From contig JAJDAF010000036.1 of NCBI GenBank assembly GCA_029261995.1, positions 186,001-250,000 on the forward strand: a stretch of 64,000 nucleotides of DNA, written 5' to 3'. Below the pieces are notes generated by a model. That model searched no databases. It was not told the DNA's origin and saw nothing but the letters and a program-made list of their open reading frames with translations. The first letter of the stretch is position 1. Each line of letters begins with the position of its first letter. A program made the translations under genes and the position numbers. This DNA comes from Candidatus Zhuqueibacterota bacterium. Lineage in GTDB: Bacteria; Zhuqueibacterota; Zhuqueibacteria; Oceanimicrobiales; Oceanimicrobiaceae. Below, piece after piece: positions 42,302 through 52,700 of this stretch.

Positions 42302-45202
42302 ATGAAATCCAAGTTTGAGCCGACAGACACTTTTAGAAAACGCCACATCGGACCGGATGATGCTGAACTCGACAGCATGCTTGAGGCTGTAGGCGCTGAT
42401 TCGCTAAACCAATTGCTGCAGGAAACGATTCCCGAGCACATTCGATTGCAGGAACCCGTGCATCTTCAGGAGGCGGTCACAGAGTACAAACTCCTGGCAG
42501 ATATCAAACATATCGCCCGCAAGAACAGGTTGTTCAAGTCCTATCTCGGGCTGGGTTATTCAAACTGCATCGTGCCCTCGGTCATCTTGCGCAACATTCT
42601 CGAAAACCCAGGTTGGTACACCCAGTATACGCCTTACCAGGCTGAGATTTCGCAAGGCAGGCTGGAGGCGCTGCTCAATTTTCAAACGATGGTCATGGAC
42701 CTGACCGGCATGGAGGTCGCAAACGCCTCGTTGCTGGACGAAGGCACAGCGGCAGCCGAAGCCATGACCATGCTGCATCGCAGCCGCAGCCGCGCGCAGG
42801 CAGCCGGGCAGGCAGACACATTCTTCGTATCCGGGAAATGCCTGCCCCAAACCATCGATATTCTGAAGACCCGAGCTGAGCCGCTCGGCATCGAGTTGGT
42901 GGTCGGAGACGCCAATGAATTCGAATTCAACGGCAAGGTTTACGGCGCCTTGCTGCAGTATCCCGACGCCGATGGCGCCGCCTGTGATTATCGTGAGTTC
43001 ATCCAAAAGGCGCATGATGCCGGCGCCCGGGTCGCGGTGGCGGCGGATTTGCTCAGCCTGGCGTTGTTGACCCCTCCGGGCGAGATGGGGGCAGACGTGG
43101 TGGTCGGTTCATCACAGCGCTTCGGTGTGCCTCTGGGCTACGGCGGCCCACACGCCGCCTTTTTCGCGACTCGCGATGAGTTCAAACGCCAGATGCCAGG
43201 CCGCATCATCGGCATTTCAAAGGATGCACAGGGCAATCCCGCATACCGCATGGCGCTGCAAACGCGAGAGCAACACATCCGGCGCGAAAAAGCAACTTCA
43301 AATATCTGCACGGCGCAGGCTTTGCTGGCCATCATGGCCGGGATGTATGCGGTTTACCACGGGCCGGGCGGGATTCAGGCCATCGCTGAACGAGTGCACG
43401 CGCTGGCGAAAGTCCTGGAAAACGAACTCACCAAACTCGGCTTCCAGCAGATCAATCCGCATTATTTTGACACGCTGAAAATCAAGCTCAACCCGATGGG
43501 GCAAAGTGCTGCTGACATCCGCAAAGCCGCGGAACAGGCGCAGGTTAACTTCCGCTATATCGACCGCAAGCACATCGGAATTGCGTTGGACGAGACGACG
43601 CAGCCAGAAGACATCCAGGAGATTCTCAACCTCTTCGGTCAGTCCGCCGGCATGTTCGTACAGGGCATCGATTTCGCCAGCCACGCCGACAACCTCGACC
43701 TGCAATTCCCGGAATCACTTGCCCGCAAGAGCAGCTACCTGCAGCATCCGGTGTTTAACTCGCACCACTCGGAAACCAAGATGATGCGGTACATCAAACA
43801 ATTGGAGAACCGGGATTTGTCCTTGACCGCATCGATGATCCCGCTTGGTTCTTGCACCATGAAGCTCAACGCCGCGACAGAGATGCTGCCCGTGAGTTGG
43901 CCGGAGTTCAGTTCCTTGCATCCGTTCGTACCGGTGGAGCAAACCGAAGGCTACCAGGAAATCTTCAAAGAACTGGAAAGTGACCTGTGCGCGATTACCG
44001 GTTTCGATGCTATCTCGCTGCAGCCGAATTCTGGCGCTCAGGGTGAATACGCCGGCTTGCTGGTGATCCGCGCCTTTCACCATGACCGCGGTGAACACAA
44101 TCGCAATGTGGTTCTGATTCCCTCGTCGGCGCACGGCACCAATCCCGCCAGCGCGGTGATGACCGGCATGGAAGTCGTGATCGTAAAATGCGATGAACGC
44201 GGCAATATCGACCTGGAGAATTTGCGGGCGAAGGCAAGCGAGCATTCCGAAAATCTGGCCGCCCTGATGGTCACTTATCCTTCGACACACGGCGTTTTCG
44301 AAAGCAGCATCAAAGAAGTCTGCGAACTGATTCACCAAAACGGTGGTCAGGTTTATATGGACGGCGCCAATTTGAACGCGCAGGTCGGCTTTACCAGTCC
44401 GGGCTTTATTGGTGCGGATGTCTGCCATTTGAATTTGCACAAAACCTTTGCCATTCCGCATGGCGGCGGTGGCCCGGGCATGGGTCCCATCGGCGTCGCC
44501 AGCCATTTGACACCCTTTTTGCCGAAACATCCTTTGATTGCAGTCGGGGGAGAAGAAGGCATCTCCGCGGTTGCAGCCACGCCGTGGGGCAGCGCCAGTA
44601 TCCTGCCAATTTCCTACGCTTACATCAAAATGCTTGGTCGTGACGGCATGGCGGACGCCACCCGATACGCCATTTTGAATGCCAATTATATTGTCGCCCG
44701 GCTGAAACAGGCTTTTCCGGTACTCTACACCGGCGAGTCCGGACGCGTCGCGCATGAGATGATTTTCGATCTGCGTCCATTCAAAGCGAACACGCAAGTC
44801 GAAGCCGAAGATGTCGCCAAGCGCTTGATGGACTATGGTTTTCATGCGCCAACCGTGTCTTTTCCCGTGCCCGGCACCATGATGGTGGAGCCGACCGAGA
44901 GCGAGGGCAAAGATGAACTCGACCGCTTCTGCGATGCACTGCTGGAGATTCGCAAGGAAATCCAGGAGATTGCCGACGGCAAAGCCGACCCGGTGGACAA
45001 CGTGCTGAAAAACGCGCCGCACACCGCGGAAGTGGTGATGGCGGACGACTGGCAGCACAGTTACTCCCGTGAAAAAGCCGCCTATCCCCTGCCCTATTTG
45101 CGGCAGAACAAATTCTGGCCGCCGGCAGGCAGAGTCGATAATGTTCACGGAGATCGCAATTTGATTTGTGGCTGTCCGCCGGTGGAGGCGTACGAGGAGT
45201 AG
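42302..45202 (+). CDS. gcvP: Glycine dehydrogenase (aminomethyl-transferring), full-length P-protein
   Basis: A 966-residue protein of the long, fused form. It decarboxylates glycine and passes the aminomethyl group to lipoyl-GcvH. The N-half shows [17 protein letters not shown] and [22 protein letters not shown]. The C-half contains the PLP-binding Lys in [21 protein letters not shown] and [17 protein letters not shown]. No gcvH, gcvT or lpd lies in the window. The 270-base region upstream, shared with pfkA, shows no glycine riboswitch; TACAAT at 42231 is a possible -10. Confidence 0.96.
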   Translation: MKSKFEPTDTFRKRHIGPDDAELDSMLEAVGADSLNQLLQETIPEHIRLQEPVHLQEAVTEYKLLADIKHIARKNRLFKSYLGLGYSNCIVPSVILRNILENPGWYTQYTPYQAEISQGRLEALLNFQTMVMDLTGMEVANASLLDEGTAAAEAMTMLHRSRSRAQAAGQADTFFVSGKCLPQTIDILKTRAEPLGIELVVGDANEFEFNGKVYGALLQYPDADGAACDYREFIQKAHDAGARVAVAADLLSLALLTPPGEMGADVVVGSSQRFGVPLGYGGPHAAFFATRDEFKRQMPGRIIGISKDAQGNPAYRMALQTREQHIRREKATSNICTAQALLAIMAGMYAVYHGPGGIQAIAERVHALAKVLENELTKLGFQQINPHYFDTLKIKLNPMGQSAADIRKAAEQAQVNFRYIDRKHIGIALDETTQPEDIQEILNLFGQSAGMFVQGIDFASHADNLDLQFPESLARKSSYLQHPVFNSHHSETKMMRYIKQLENRDLSLTASMIPLGSCTMKLNAATEMLPVSWPEFSSLHPFVPVEQTEGYQEIFKELESDLCAITGFDAISLQPNSGAQGEYAGLLVIRAFHHDRGEHNRNVVLIPSSAHGTNPASAVMTGMEVVIVKCDERGNIDLENLRAKASEHSENLAALMVTYPSTHGVFESSIKEVCELIHQNGGQVYMDGANLNAQVGFTSPGFIGADVCHLNLHKTFAIPHGGGGPGMGPIGVASHLTPFLPKHPLIAVGGEEGISAVAATPWGSASILPISYAYIKMLGRDGMADATRYAILNANYIVARLKQAFPVLYTGESGRVAHEMIFDLRPFKANTQVEAEDVAKRLMDYGFHAPTVSFPVPGTMMVEPTESEGKDELDRFCDALLEIRKEIQEIADGKADPVDNVLKNAPHTAEVVMADDWQHSYSREKAAYPLPYLRQNKFWPPAGRVDNVHGDRNLICGCPPVEAYEE

Positions 45203-45507
45203 AGTTGCGACTCAGGGGCTGTCAAGACAGCCAGCGTCATCGCTACCGACTGCAAATTCTGTGAAAACCCCAAAGAGATTGTCGAAAAAGGTCCAGATTT
45301 CGAAATGCTTCGAAAAAGGCACTAAAAACAGCATACAAAAATGGTGAACCAAGTCGCGATCGTCGCTTACAAGTCAAATATGGAGTTCGCCATTTTCAAG
45401 AGAATCCGGGCTTGACTTTTTCGACAGTCTCAAAAGGGATAAGCTCACCTGACAGGCATTCCCGAATCTTGACCACCGGAAACCTGCAAAACAACCACGT
45501 CTCCCGC
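45203..45507. other. Gap between gcvP and the Ig/FGE lipoprotein gene
   Basis: About 300 bases with no supported gene; it holds the MITE-like element at 45275-45431. Both flanking genes end here, so a terminator is expected, but I see no clear one. Confidence 0.6.
45275..45431. mobile_element. MITE-like element with 16-bp terminal inverted repeats
   Basis: GAGATTGTCGAAAAAG (45275-45290) and CTTTTTCGACAGTCTC (45416-45431) are inverted repeats with one mismatch, bounding a 157-bp non-coding segment. No clear target duplication. A small non-autonomous transposon is the simplest reading. Confidence 0.5.
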
Positions 45508-46983
45508 TTAGCGATGCAACGACCGGGCGACTCGAAAGCTCGAGGGCGAGGCTGCGTGGCGCTCAAGAATAGTGGGAAATGCACCAGCCTGTTGTCTTCT
45601 GCTTGACTCGCAACCCGGGAGAGGACGGCCGGTGGCGGCACAACCGCGAAGGACAACTCCAAATGTACCCTTGAAAAAGCTGACTGGCTCTGCCGGTCCC
45701 GTTGGGTTATTCATCGGAGCATGCGAGTAGTAGTCGAATTGATAGAAATCGCTGACAAATTCCCAAACATTACCGACCAGGTCGTGGATGCCGAATGGGT
45801 TAGCCGGGAACGTCCCGACCGGCGAGAGCCAGGTATAGATGTCGGCTCCTCCGACGCCAGAATAGTTTGCAAGATCGTGGCTAAGCGTTCCGTCAGCAGT
45901 GCCATACTCGAATTGTTGTCCGGCCCGACTTGCAGCTTCCCATTCGGCCTCGGTCGGAAGTCTGTAGCCGTAGTATTCGCAGAAGGCGCGGGCGCCGTAC
46001 CACGTAACTCCAATCGCCGGGTAATCGGAAAACCCCGTTTCAAAAGCAAAGCCCTCGTCCTCAAAAGAGATGACCTGCTTTTGCTCCGGAGGCTCACCCG
46101 CCCGCCGGAAGAAGAAGCTAATATAAGGTTGGGCCAGATATTCTCCGCGATTCCCACGCACGACATCACGCTCGTGATAGAGGTCGCCCGAGGCAAGCCC
46201 TGCGTTCAGAAAAGCTACGAATTCCGCGTTTGTCACTTCATATTTGCCAATCTCGAAAGCGGATAAATGGACAGGGTGAGCCGGTCGTTGATTCTGCGAG
46301 CCGTTATCATTCCCCATCACAAAGGTCGCTTCCGGAATCTCGACCACAGGAAACCGATTCTCAAAGACAGGCTGAACTTCTACGGTTATTTCTCGAGTCA
46401 GGTCCTGAAATTCGGCCACAACACGCACCGGTCCACTTGCGCCGGTTGCGGGGCGAAACATGCCGTCATTGTCCACTACGCCTGCGTTCGAAGGCTCAAC
46501 TGACCACATAATCTCATCGGTCACCGTCCTGTGAGCACCGCCCTGCAGATTCGCAACAGCCCGCAGTGGCTGCGCCCCGCTTGCTCCCACCCGGCCTTGA
46601 ACCGGCCTCACTGCCATGTCCGTCGCTCTCGTAAGAATTGCCATTTCAGTGGAAGCAGCTTGTCCGCGCAAAAGCGCCTGCACGGTAACACTGCCGGTCG
46701 CTCGGTCGAATGCCATAAAAAGTCCCGTTGGCGAAACCTGGGCCAAGTCCTCAGGTGTGACGCTCCAGTTCGCCTCAGCGGTCACATCGACTCTGTCACC
46801 ATTGTCATCGATGGCGATGGCGGCTAATTGAATAGTCGCTCCAGAGTAGGTATCCTGGCTTGCTCCTGCAATCTCCAGCCCGCTCAAGGCCTGTTCCGGC
46901 CTGCTCGGGCTGTTGCGACAGGCCACAAACAGCAGTCCCGCGAAGCATATCATGACGTAAGAATTCTGCCTGAATTTCCGCAT
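45508..46983 (-). CDS. Lipoprotein with Ig-like (BIG2) segments and a formylglycine-generating-enzyme-type domain
   Basis: A 491-residue product from ATG 46981-46983 with GGAGG upstream. Lipoprotein signal with lipobox LLFVAC. Two BIG2-like segments (about residues 35-215: GASQDTYSGATIQLAAIAID, VTPEDLAQVSPTGLFMA; RTVTDEIMWSVEPSNAGVVD). A SUMF1/FGE-sulfatase domain follows (FPVVEIPEATFVMGN, HLSAFEIGKYEVTNAEFVAFLN, WYGARAFCEYYGYRLPTEAEWE, GIHDLVGNVWEFVSD). The C-terminal RGG...GFRV stretch is diverged (VLRGCAATGRPLP, SFRVARSL). Many such lipoproteins use the fold for ligand binding rather than sulfatase maturation. Confidence 0.85.
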   Translation of the reverse strand: MRKFRQNSYVMICFAGLLFVACRNSPSRPEQALSGLEIAGASQDTYSGATIQLAAIAIDDNGDRVDVTAEANWSVTPEDLAQVSPTGLFMAFDRATGSVTVQALLRGQAASTEMAILTRATDMAVRPVQGRVGASGAQPLRAVANLQGGAHRTVTDEIMWSVEPSNAGVVDNDGMFRPATGASGPVRVVAEFQDLTREITVEVQPVFENRFPVVEIPEATFVMGNDNGSQNQRPAHPVHLSAFEIGKYEVTNAEFVAFLNAGLASGDLYHERDVVRGNRGEYLAQPYISFFFRRAGEPPEQKQVISFEDEGFAFETGFSDYPAIGVTWYGARAFCEYYGYRLPTEAEWEAASRAGQQFEYGTADGTLSHDLANYSGVGGADIYTWLSPVGTFPANPFGIHDLVGNVWEFVSDFYQFDYYSHAPMNNPTGPAEPVSFFKGTFGVVLRGCAATGRPLPGCESSRRQQAGAFPTILERHAASPSSFRVARSLHR

Positions 46984-47601
46984 TTTCGACCTCCTGCAAG
47001 ACATACCAGATCTGCATTGAAATGCGACAACAGTGTATCGCACCGCATGCTCTGATAGGTCTATTCTTGATTTGTTTAGAGAAACATCTTAGCCAAGATG
47101 TGGGGCGGTAAGCTTAATACAAGATGAATACTTCCGTTATTCCTTTCGCGGCCAGACTCGGTAAGCCAGGGGAAGAACACGTTTGACGACAAAACAGCCT
47201 GGATTTCTCCACAAATTCTTTCAGCAAACAGTTGACAAACTCGCACAGGATTTATACCTTCCATCAATCTGTGTGAGCTTTCTCCCGGAGTTTAACGCAG
47301 TCTGTCTCTGTCATTGTGAGGGTTCCCTGCTAAGCTAGTCATCTGCAATTTTGGGCGGACTGTTCCAAACGGCCGTGAGAACCATGAAAATGGATTAAGA
47401 GTTTTGCCGGGTTGGCAAACTCTCCTTAGGAAAGGGGTTCTTTTCCGTCTGGCCTTGCATCTTTTCTTACCTGCCTGCTGTACTCGAATTCGCGGGGCCA
47501 GATCTAGCGGTACACTTTCACTTGTGGTTCACAAACAACATTTACGGTCTATCGCAGCCAGGTTTGCGACAGACTGGCCTCCAAAAAACGGGGTTGATCT
47601 C
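46984..47601. other. Upstream region of the M64/CHAT unit
   Basis: About 600 bases without a supported gene. The frame of the next gene stays open back to 47404, but this part lacks a ribosome site and protein-like composition. Promoters for both divergent units should lie here; I cannot point to a confident one. Confidence 0.55.
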
Positions 47602-49752
47602 ATGGACCAAGAAAAAGGTTTGAAGTCGAACAGTGACACTTCACAGCTACCGGACTTTCTCGGTGCAATCCGAATCTGGCACCCGAGCGGACACGGGCGA
47701 GGGACATCCAAAGCCATCATCGCCAAAAAGAAAACCATTCTGGTGCGCCGACTGCCAGGTATCAAAGTCATCCGGCTGCAGCCTTTCGGATTGACCACGG
47801 CGCTGTTTCTGATGACGTTGATGTTCATCACCCTCAACCCCATGCCGAACGCGCAACCTTTCCAGTTGATTACGGTCTTTCTGCTATTTGCGCTTGGCAG
47901 CTACTGGGGAACACTGTTTCTAATCCTGCCAATAGTGCTATCTATTCTGGCAGTTCCGCAGGCCGCGGGAACCATTTACGGCATGCAGTCAGAATTCGTG
48001 GCTTGCATCATGATATTGTCGCGCTGGTATCTGGTCGGCTTCCTGGCCGGGCTTGCCTTTTCAGCGACCTACAATCTCATCCTGCTGGCTTACATCAAGA
48101 TCGGCACAATCAACAAACGCCGATTCCTGGGCCTGCCCGCCATCCAGGGCAATGCCGACAAGCTGAAAATCTCCTTTGCTTACGACCCCGGCAAATCGCT
48201 GAACATCATCAAATCGCCAATTGAGGAGGAAGAAGAAGCTCTGGGCATGCATCTGCAGACGATTCGCGCTCTGGTGCACCGGCTGACACATAAGCCAACC
48301 AATGCCATAGAAATCCAGGGCATTTTGAGGCGCGAGCTTGCCGCCACCCACAGAGCCATGAGCAAACCGCGGCAAGAACATCTGACCAAACTCCTGAAAG
48401 ACATCTTGCAAGCTTGGGATAGCGAATCCGAGGACTTGGCGAAAGTGACAGACTTTGAGGTCGTCCTGAAGCGCTTCGTGGATAAAACAGAATCAGGCGA
48501 GGTCCCGGAAGCGAGTTTGCGTTTGATTCAACAGCAACTGGACCCGGTGGTGGAGGCTTATCAAAACAAACGCTCGGAAAAGCTCTACAACTACAGCATG
48601 CCGTCTCCGCCGCCAAGCCCATACACCATCGCGTTTGTGGCGAATCCTTTGCTAAAGAATCGCTCTGAGAACCGAATTTTCGCCCGCATAAGCGACCATC
48701 ACGTTGATCCGGTCGCTCACGACCTGGAGCTTTTTCTAAAGGGAATCGATGATGCCCTGGCCAGCCTGGAGCGCAACGAAGTCATCGGACAGCACTCTCT
48801 CTGGAGCCGAATCAGGGTCATCGCCTATTTCAACAAGGAGGTTGTAAATCTCAAAAAGCCGGATAATTTGCGACCGCTGGTGGATGGCTTTGAAGGCGAC
48901 TTCCACGAGGATGGCCGGCTGGTGCAGGATGTTCTGGTATGGCAGCCGGAAGCTGCCGGGGATATCAAGCGTATGATTGTCACCGCCGCGCAACATGATC
49001 TCGCATACTCGACTGAAGAGAGTGAGCAGTTTTGGCGAGAGGTTGATGTGGTTTATGTGTTGAGCGCTTCTGAACATTTTACGCGCTCAAGTGCGGTGGC
49101 CTCCGATTTTCCGGTGCCTGAAGGAGCATCAGGCAAAGCGGACGGCGACGGCTACGAGATCGATTTCACCAAGGGAGACAATTTCGTGCCTCAGGAGCTG
49201 CCGCAAGAGCTGGTGCACGAGTGGTATTCTACCATTCCGGGCATCATTGCGCTAAACGTCCTGACGGCGAGAGAAAAAACCTACGTCCATGAGTTTGTGC
49301 ACGCCATGGCCTCGACAGTAAACGGCCTGGTGGCCGACGAATACGCTGACGAGTTTGATGCCACCGCCAAAGATCCTGAAAACGACGGGCCCGATAACAG
49401 CGGTTTCTATGTTAACCGGTTGGACCGCCGGCACGATCCGCGAACTGGCCGTTTTACGCCGGTCCCGAAGGTGTTCTCAAAATTTAACGGCACCGATTAT
49501 TTCGCCGACCTGGAACATCCGTCCGAGGAAGAAAACTGGCGCGGCGTCTTTCCGGAACGGCCATCGTTCAACGAGCCCTGTCTCATGGACCGCGGCTGGG
49601 ACCCCGGCAGGTTTGACAATCTGCTGCGCGTGTTCGTCCATGACCGGATGTGGGCCAAAACTGGCAGGAGAATCTCGAAAAAGAAAAAACCGGCGGCGGC
49701 AAAAAAACCGGACAAAAGCCGCAAGACAGCCAAAGAGGAGAACCAGCCATGA
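47602..49752 (+). CDS. Polytopic membrane protein with M64-like HExxH metallopeptidase domain
   Basis: A 716-residue product from ATG 47602 (MDQEKGLKSN). Residues ~60-175 hold about four membrane helices (TTALFLMTLMFITLNP, LITVFLLFALGSYWGTLFLILP, YLVGFLAGLAFSATYNLILLAYI). A helical linker with an EEEEE run follows, and from ~350 an alpha/beta domain (YTIAFVANPLLKNRSENRIF, IRVIAYFN, VDVVYVLSAS). HEFVH starts at residue 563 and is followed by GLVADEYADEF; HExxH plus ADEY is the pattern of IgA-peptidase-like M64 enzymes, here with a longer spacing. The tail is Lys-rich. The protease presumably faces the cytoplasm or periplasm at the membrane; substrate unknown. Overlaps the CHAT gene by 4 bases (ATGA), so they are translationally coupled. 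Confidence 0.82.
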   Translation: MDQEKGLKSNSDTSQLPDFLGAIRIWHPSGHGRGTSKAIIAKKKTILVRRLPGIKVIRLQPFGLTTALFLMTLMFITLNPMPNAQPFQLITVFLLFALGSYWGTLFLILPIVLSILAVPQAAGTIYGMQSEFVACIMILSRWYLVGFLAGLAFSATYNLILLAYIKIGTINKRRFLGLPAIQGNADKLKISFAYDPGKSLNIIKSPIEEEEEALGMHLQTIRALVHRLTHKPTNAIEIQGILRRELAATHRAMSKPRQEHLTKLLKDILQAWDSESEDLAKVTDFEVVLKRFVDKTESGEVPEASLRLIQQQLDPVVEAYQNKRSEKLYNYSMPSPPPSPYTIAFVANPLLKNRSENRIFARISDHHVDPVAHDLELFLKGIDDALASLERNEVIGQHSLWSRIRVIAYFNKEVVNLKKPDNLRPLVDGFEGDFHEDGRLVQDVLVWQPEAAGDIKRMIVTAAQHDLAYSTEESEQFWREVDVVYVLSASEHFTRSSAVASDFPVPEGASGKADGDGYEIDFTKGDNFVPQELPQELVHEWYSTIPGIIALNVLTAREKTYVHEFVHAMASTVNGLVADEYADEFDATAKDPENDGPDNSGFYVNRLDRRHDPRTGRFTPVPKVFSKFNGTDYFADLEHPSEEENWRGVFPERPSFNEPCLMDRGWDPGRFDNLLRVFVHDRMWAKTGRRISKKKKPAAAKKPDKSRKTAKEENQP

Positions 49753-52700
49753 TGCCATTTGACAGAGTTTTCCCGAGCATGATGAAGCACTACATCCGCC
49801 GCCTGGACATGCGCGATGTGCGGCAATATGAGAAGCTGATCGCCCTGGCCTACCAGCATCACCTGCAAGTCCGGATTCAAGGCGCGGCAAACCCGACGGC
49901 CGAAGAAATGCTGCAAAAAGATCGCAGGCGGCTAATTGTACCGGCGCTTGCTACCATGATCGATAAAATACACGATCTGCAACCGGACCTTCAGAAACAA
50001 GAAGACCCTCTGGCCGGCGACTTATCTCGTCTGGACACTCAGTGCATGGAGCCTCTGGAGCAAATCGCGAATCAGGCAAAGAGGCAGTCAGATGAACCGC
50101 GGGGCAAAAAGCCAGGTCAGTCTGAGCCACCCGCGCAAAGCGGCGAAACAGATATTGACCACGAGACCGCGCACAAGCTGAGATCCGTCAAAAACCACGC
50201 CCGCAAGGTCAGAAACGAGCTACGCAACCGCCGGCAGCAGGCAACAGGAAATCAGCCAAAACTTGAGGCCGCAGAAACAGAGATAAGCAAACTGGTTGAC
50301 ATCCTCGATATGTTCGACCTGGTTGACTCGCAGGCCAACTGCTGGCAGGAAGCCAAGGCACATCTCGTTCCTTACAGCCGCGTGCGTGGCCCGGGACTGG
50401 GATCGAAGAACATGCTGCGTAAGGTTGAGCAGCTCTGGATTGCGCGGCGCAAACTGGCCACCAAGCACCGCATGTACTTTCAATTCAAATTCCGCCCGAC
50501 GGTGTTGGCGAAGATTTGGGGCTACACGCGCACCATCGCGGACTACCAGTACGACAAAGCCGTGGCCAGCCTGTGGCTATTCTGGTTCAGGTTGTTCAAC
50601 GGCAGCTTATTCTCATTCTCCCGGGTTGTTTTGCTGCTGTTGTTCCTGCTGGCGTTGCTGCACAGCGCCAATCCGTCTTTACTGCCCAGAATGCTGGCGG
50701 GCAGTTCAACCCTGGCGGACTATCAGAGAACCGTGCTGCTCGCAGACTCAGATGAAGACAGGCAGGAAGCAGCCCGGCAGGCACTAAACAGCTACTTGAG
50801 CATGCCGATCGCCGACAGCATCAGCCAAAGGATTGACGCCGATTTCCAGGCGCTTCTGCGTGACGAAGACGCTGCCTCCGACCTGTCGCCTCTCCCGTCG
50901 AAGCAAGAGCCGCGCCACGTGCGCGAATCTGCATTGCGCGACGGCCTGAGACGGGCCTTTGTGCGACTTGCGACAGGCGAGGTATCGTCCGCGGCGCTCG
51001 AAATCAAACCCTTCAAAGCATTGGCCCAATCCGTTGATGCCGGTGTTGGCGGTGCCTACTGGACTTCGCTTTTCGAGCGCGCTCAAGTGGCGACCGTTGA
51101 AGAAGCCAGCGTCTGGCTCAAAGCCGAGCTTGCTATTCAACACTGTTCATACAATCATGACAAGCCCAGCCATTGGATGCAAGCAGAGCAACTCGGCGCT
51201 TTGGGACTGCGCTACCTGTCCGTTTTTTCCGACCAGCGGCTGAAACTGGACGTCACCCAGCGCATACAATACATCTGGTATTTCTACCGTGGTTTCAACG
51301 ACCTGTCTGTGGCCCTCGCGGACAACAGTCTCAGGACCGGCAAGTCGTTACATTACACCAAACGACTGACCGGCATTGCATACCACCGAGCCGACGCCCT
51401 ATATATCGCCGGCGAATACCAAGATTCGCTAAATGAGATGCAAGGGGTCATCGATGCTGCGACAGCAGACCTGACCATTCCTGACATGACGTGGTATCTG
51501 CATAATGGCCTACTCGTCCTTGGCGAAGCGCAATGGAGAGCAGGACAGTATGAGAGTGCCCTCGAGACTTTCGAAAGTCTTGAGCAGTACGAACTCTCAG
51601 ACCGGGCAAGATTCAATCTTCACATCGACCGTGGCTTGGTCAACGGCTATTTGGGCCGGGTTGGAAACTATGGCGTCGCTAGGCGAGAATTTGACACCGC
51701 CCTCAAACTGGCCCAGGAAAACGGCCCAATAGAAAATCAAATGGAGGCATACCATCATCTCGGCTTCCTGAACTACGAGCTTGGAGAATATGAACGCGCA
51801 CTCGATGACTATGCCCTTGCGACCGAACTGTTAGATGCCTACAATCCAGGGAATGTGGAGCAACAAGCCAATCTTCTGGTAGACGTCGCGAAGGCTGAGG
51901 GCAAGCTGGGCAGAGTGGACCGCGCCTTTCAACTCACGCGGCAGGCTAGCGAGGCGCTTGGCAAACTTGGCAACCAATACATCAAACGTACCAACCTGCT
52001 CGGAACCTTGGGGCGGCTGCATTTGGAACTGGACGACAACAGCACGGCAGTCGAATATTTTTTGCAGGCCGACTCCATCTGCAAAGAACACGGGCTGGTT
52101 CGCCTGGAAATTCACAATAAGCCGTTCCTCTGTGAGGCCCTGCTCGGAGCGGGCGAGACTGAAAGGGCGCGCGCCGCCATTGACGAACTCGAATCTACCG
52201 CCAGGGACTTCAAGGACCAGGAACGAATCGTTTCTGTCCTTGTGCTGCGGATGAAACTCGCTCGTCGCGAGGACAATCTTACCGAGGCAGACGGGCACTG
52301 TCAGAAACTCCTGTCCGAGGTTGAAACTCTGCTCGGCACCATGTCAGAATATGAGATGCGCTCGTTTTGTCAGAAGATCTACGGCGGGCTCAAAGAAGCG
52401 GCCCTTCTGCAAATTCAACTCGGTCGGAATGAGCAGGCTCTGGCCATCCTGGACTATGCCAAATCGCGTTACCTCAACCCGCGGTTCGTGTTGCAGGAAT
52501 GGCCACAAGCAGACGAAGGCTCGCAGATTTCGAAATTCCAAGTCTCTGAGGTGCAGCAGCAAATACCGCACGACGCACTGGTGCTGGACTACCTTGTAAC
52601 CGACGATAGTCTCCATGTCTTTGTCGTGGATTCAGCCACATTTGAGGTGGTGTCAACCGATCTCGACCTGAAGTCGCTCGACGAAAAAATCAAACGCTTC

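Noticed and set aside
43715-45148. A 477-codon minus-strand open frame
   Set aside because: Antisense of gcvP, whose catalytic motifs are unambiguous.
45508-45662. Possible frameshift at the end of the Ig/FGE lipoprotein gene
   Set aside because: The C-terminus is diverged, but the frame ends in FRVARSLHR, like the family's GFRVAR end, so the original frame seems intact.
47404-47601. N-terminal extension of the M64-like protein
   Set aside because: No ribosome site at 47404 and a low-complexity, non-conserved-looking sequence; ATG 47602 directly precedes the charged N-terminus and membrane part.
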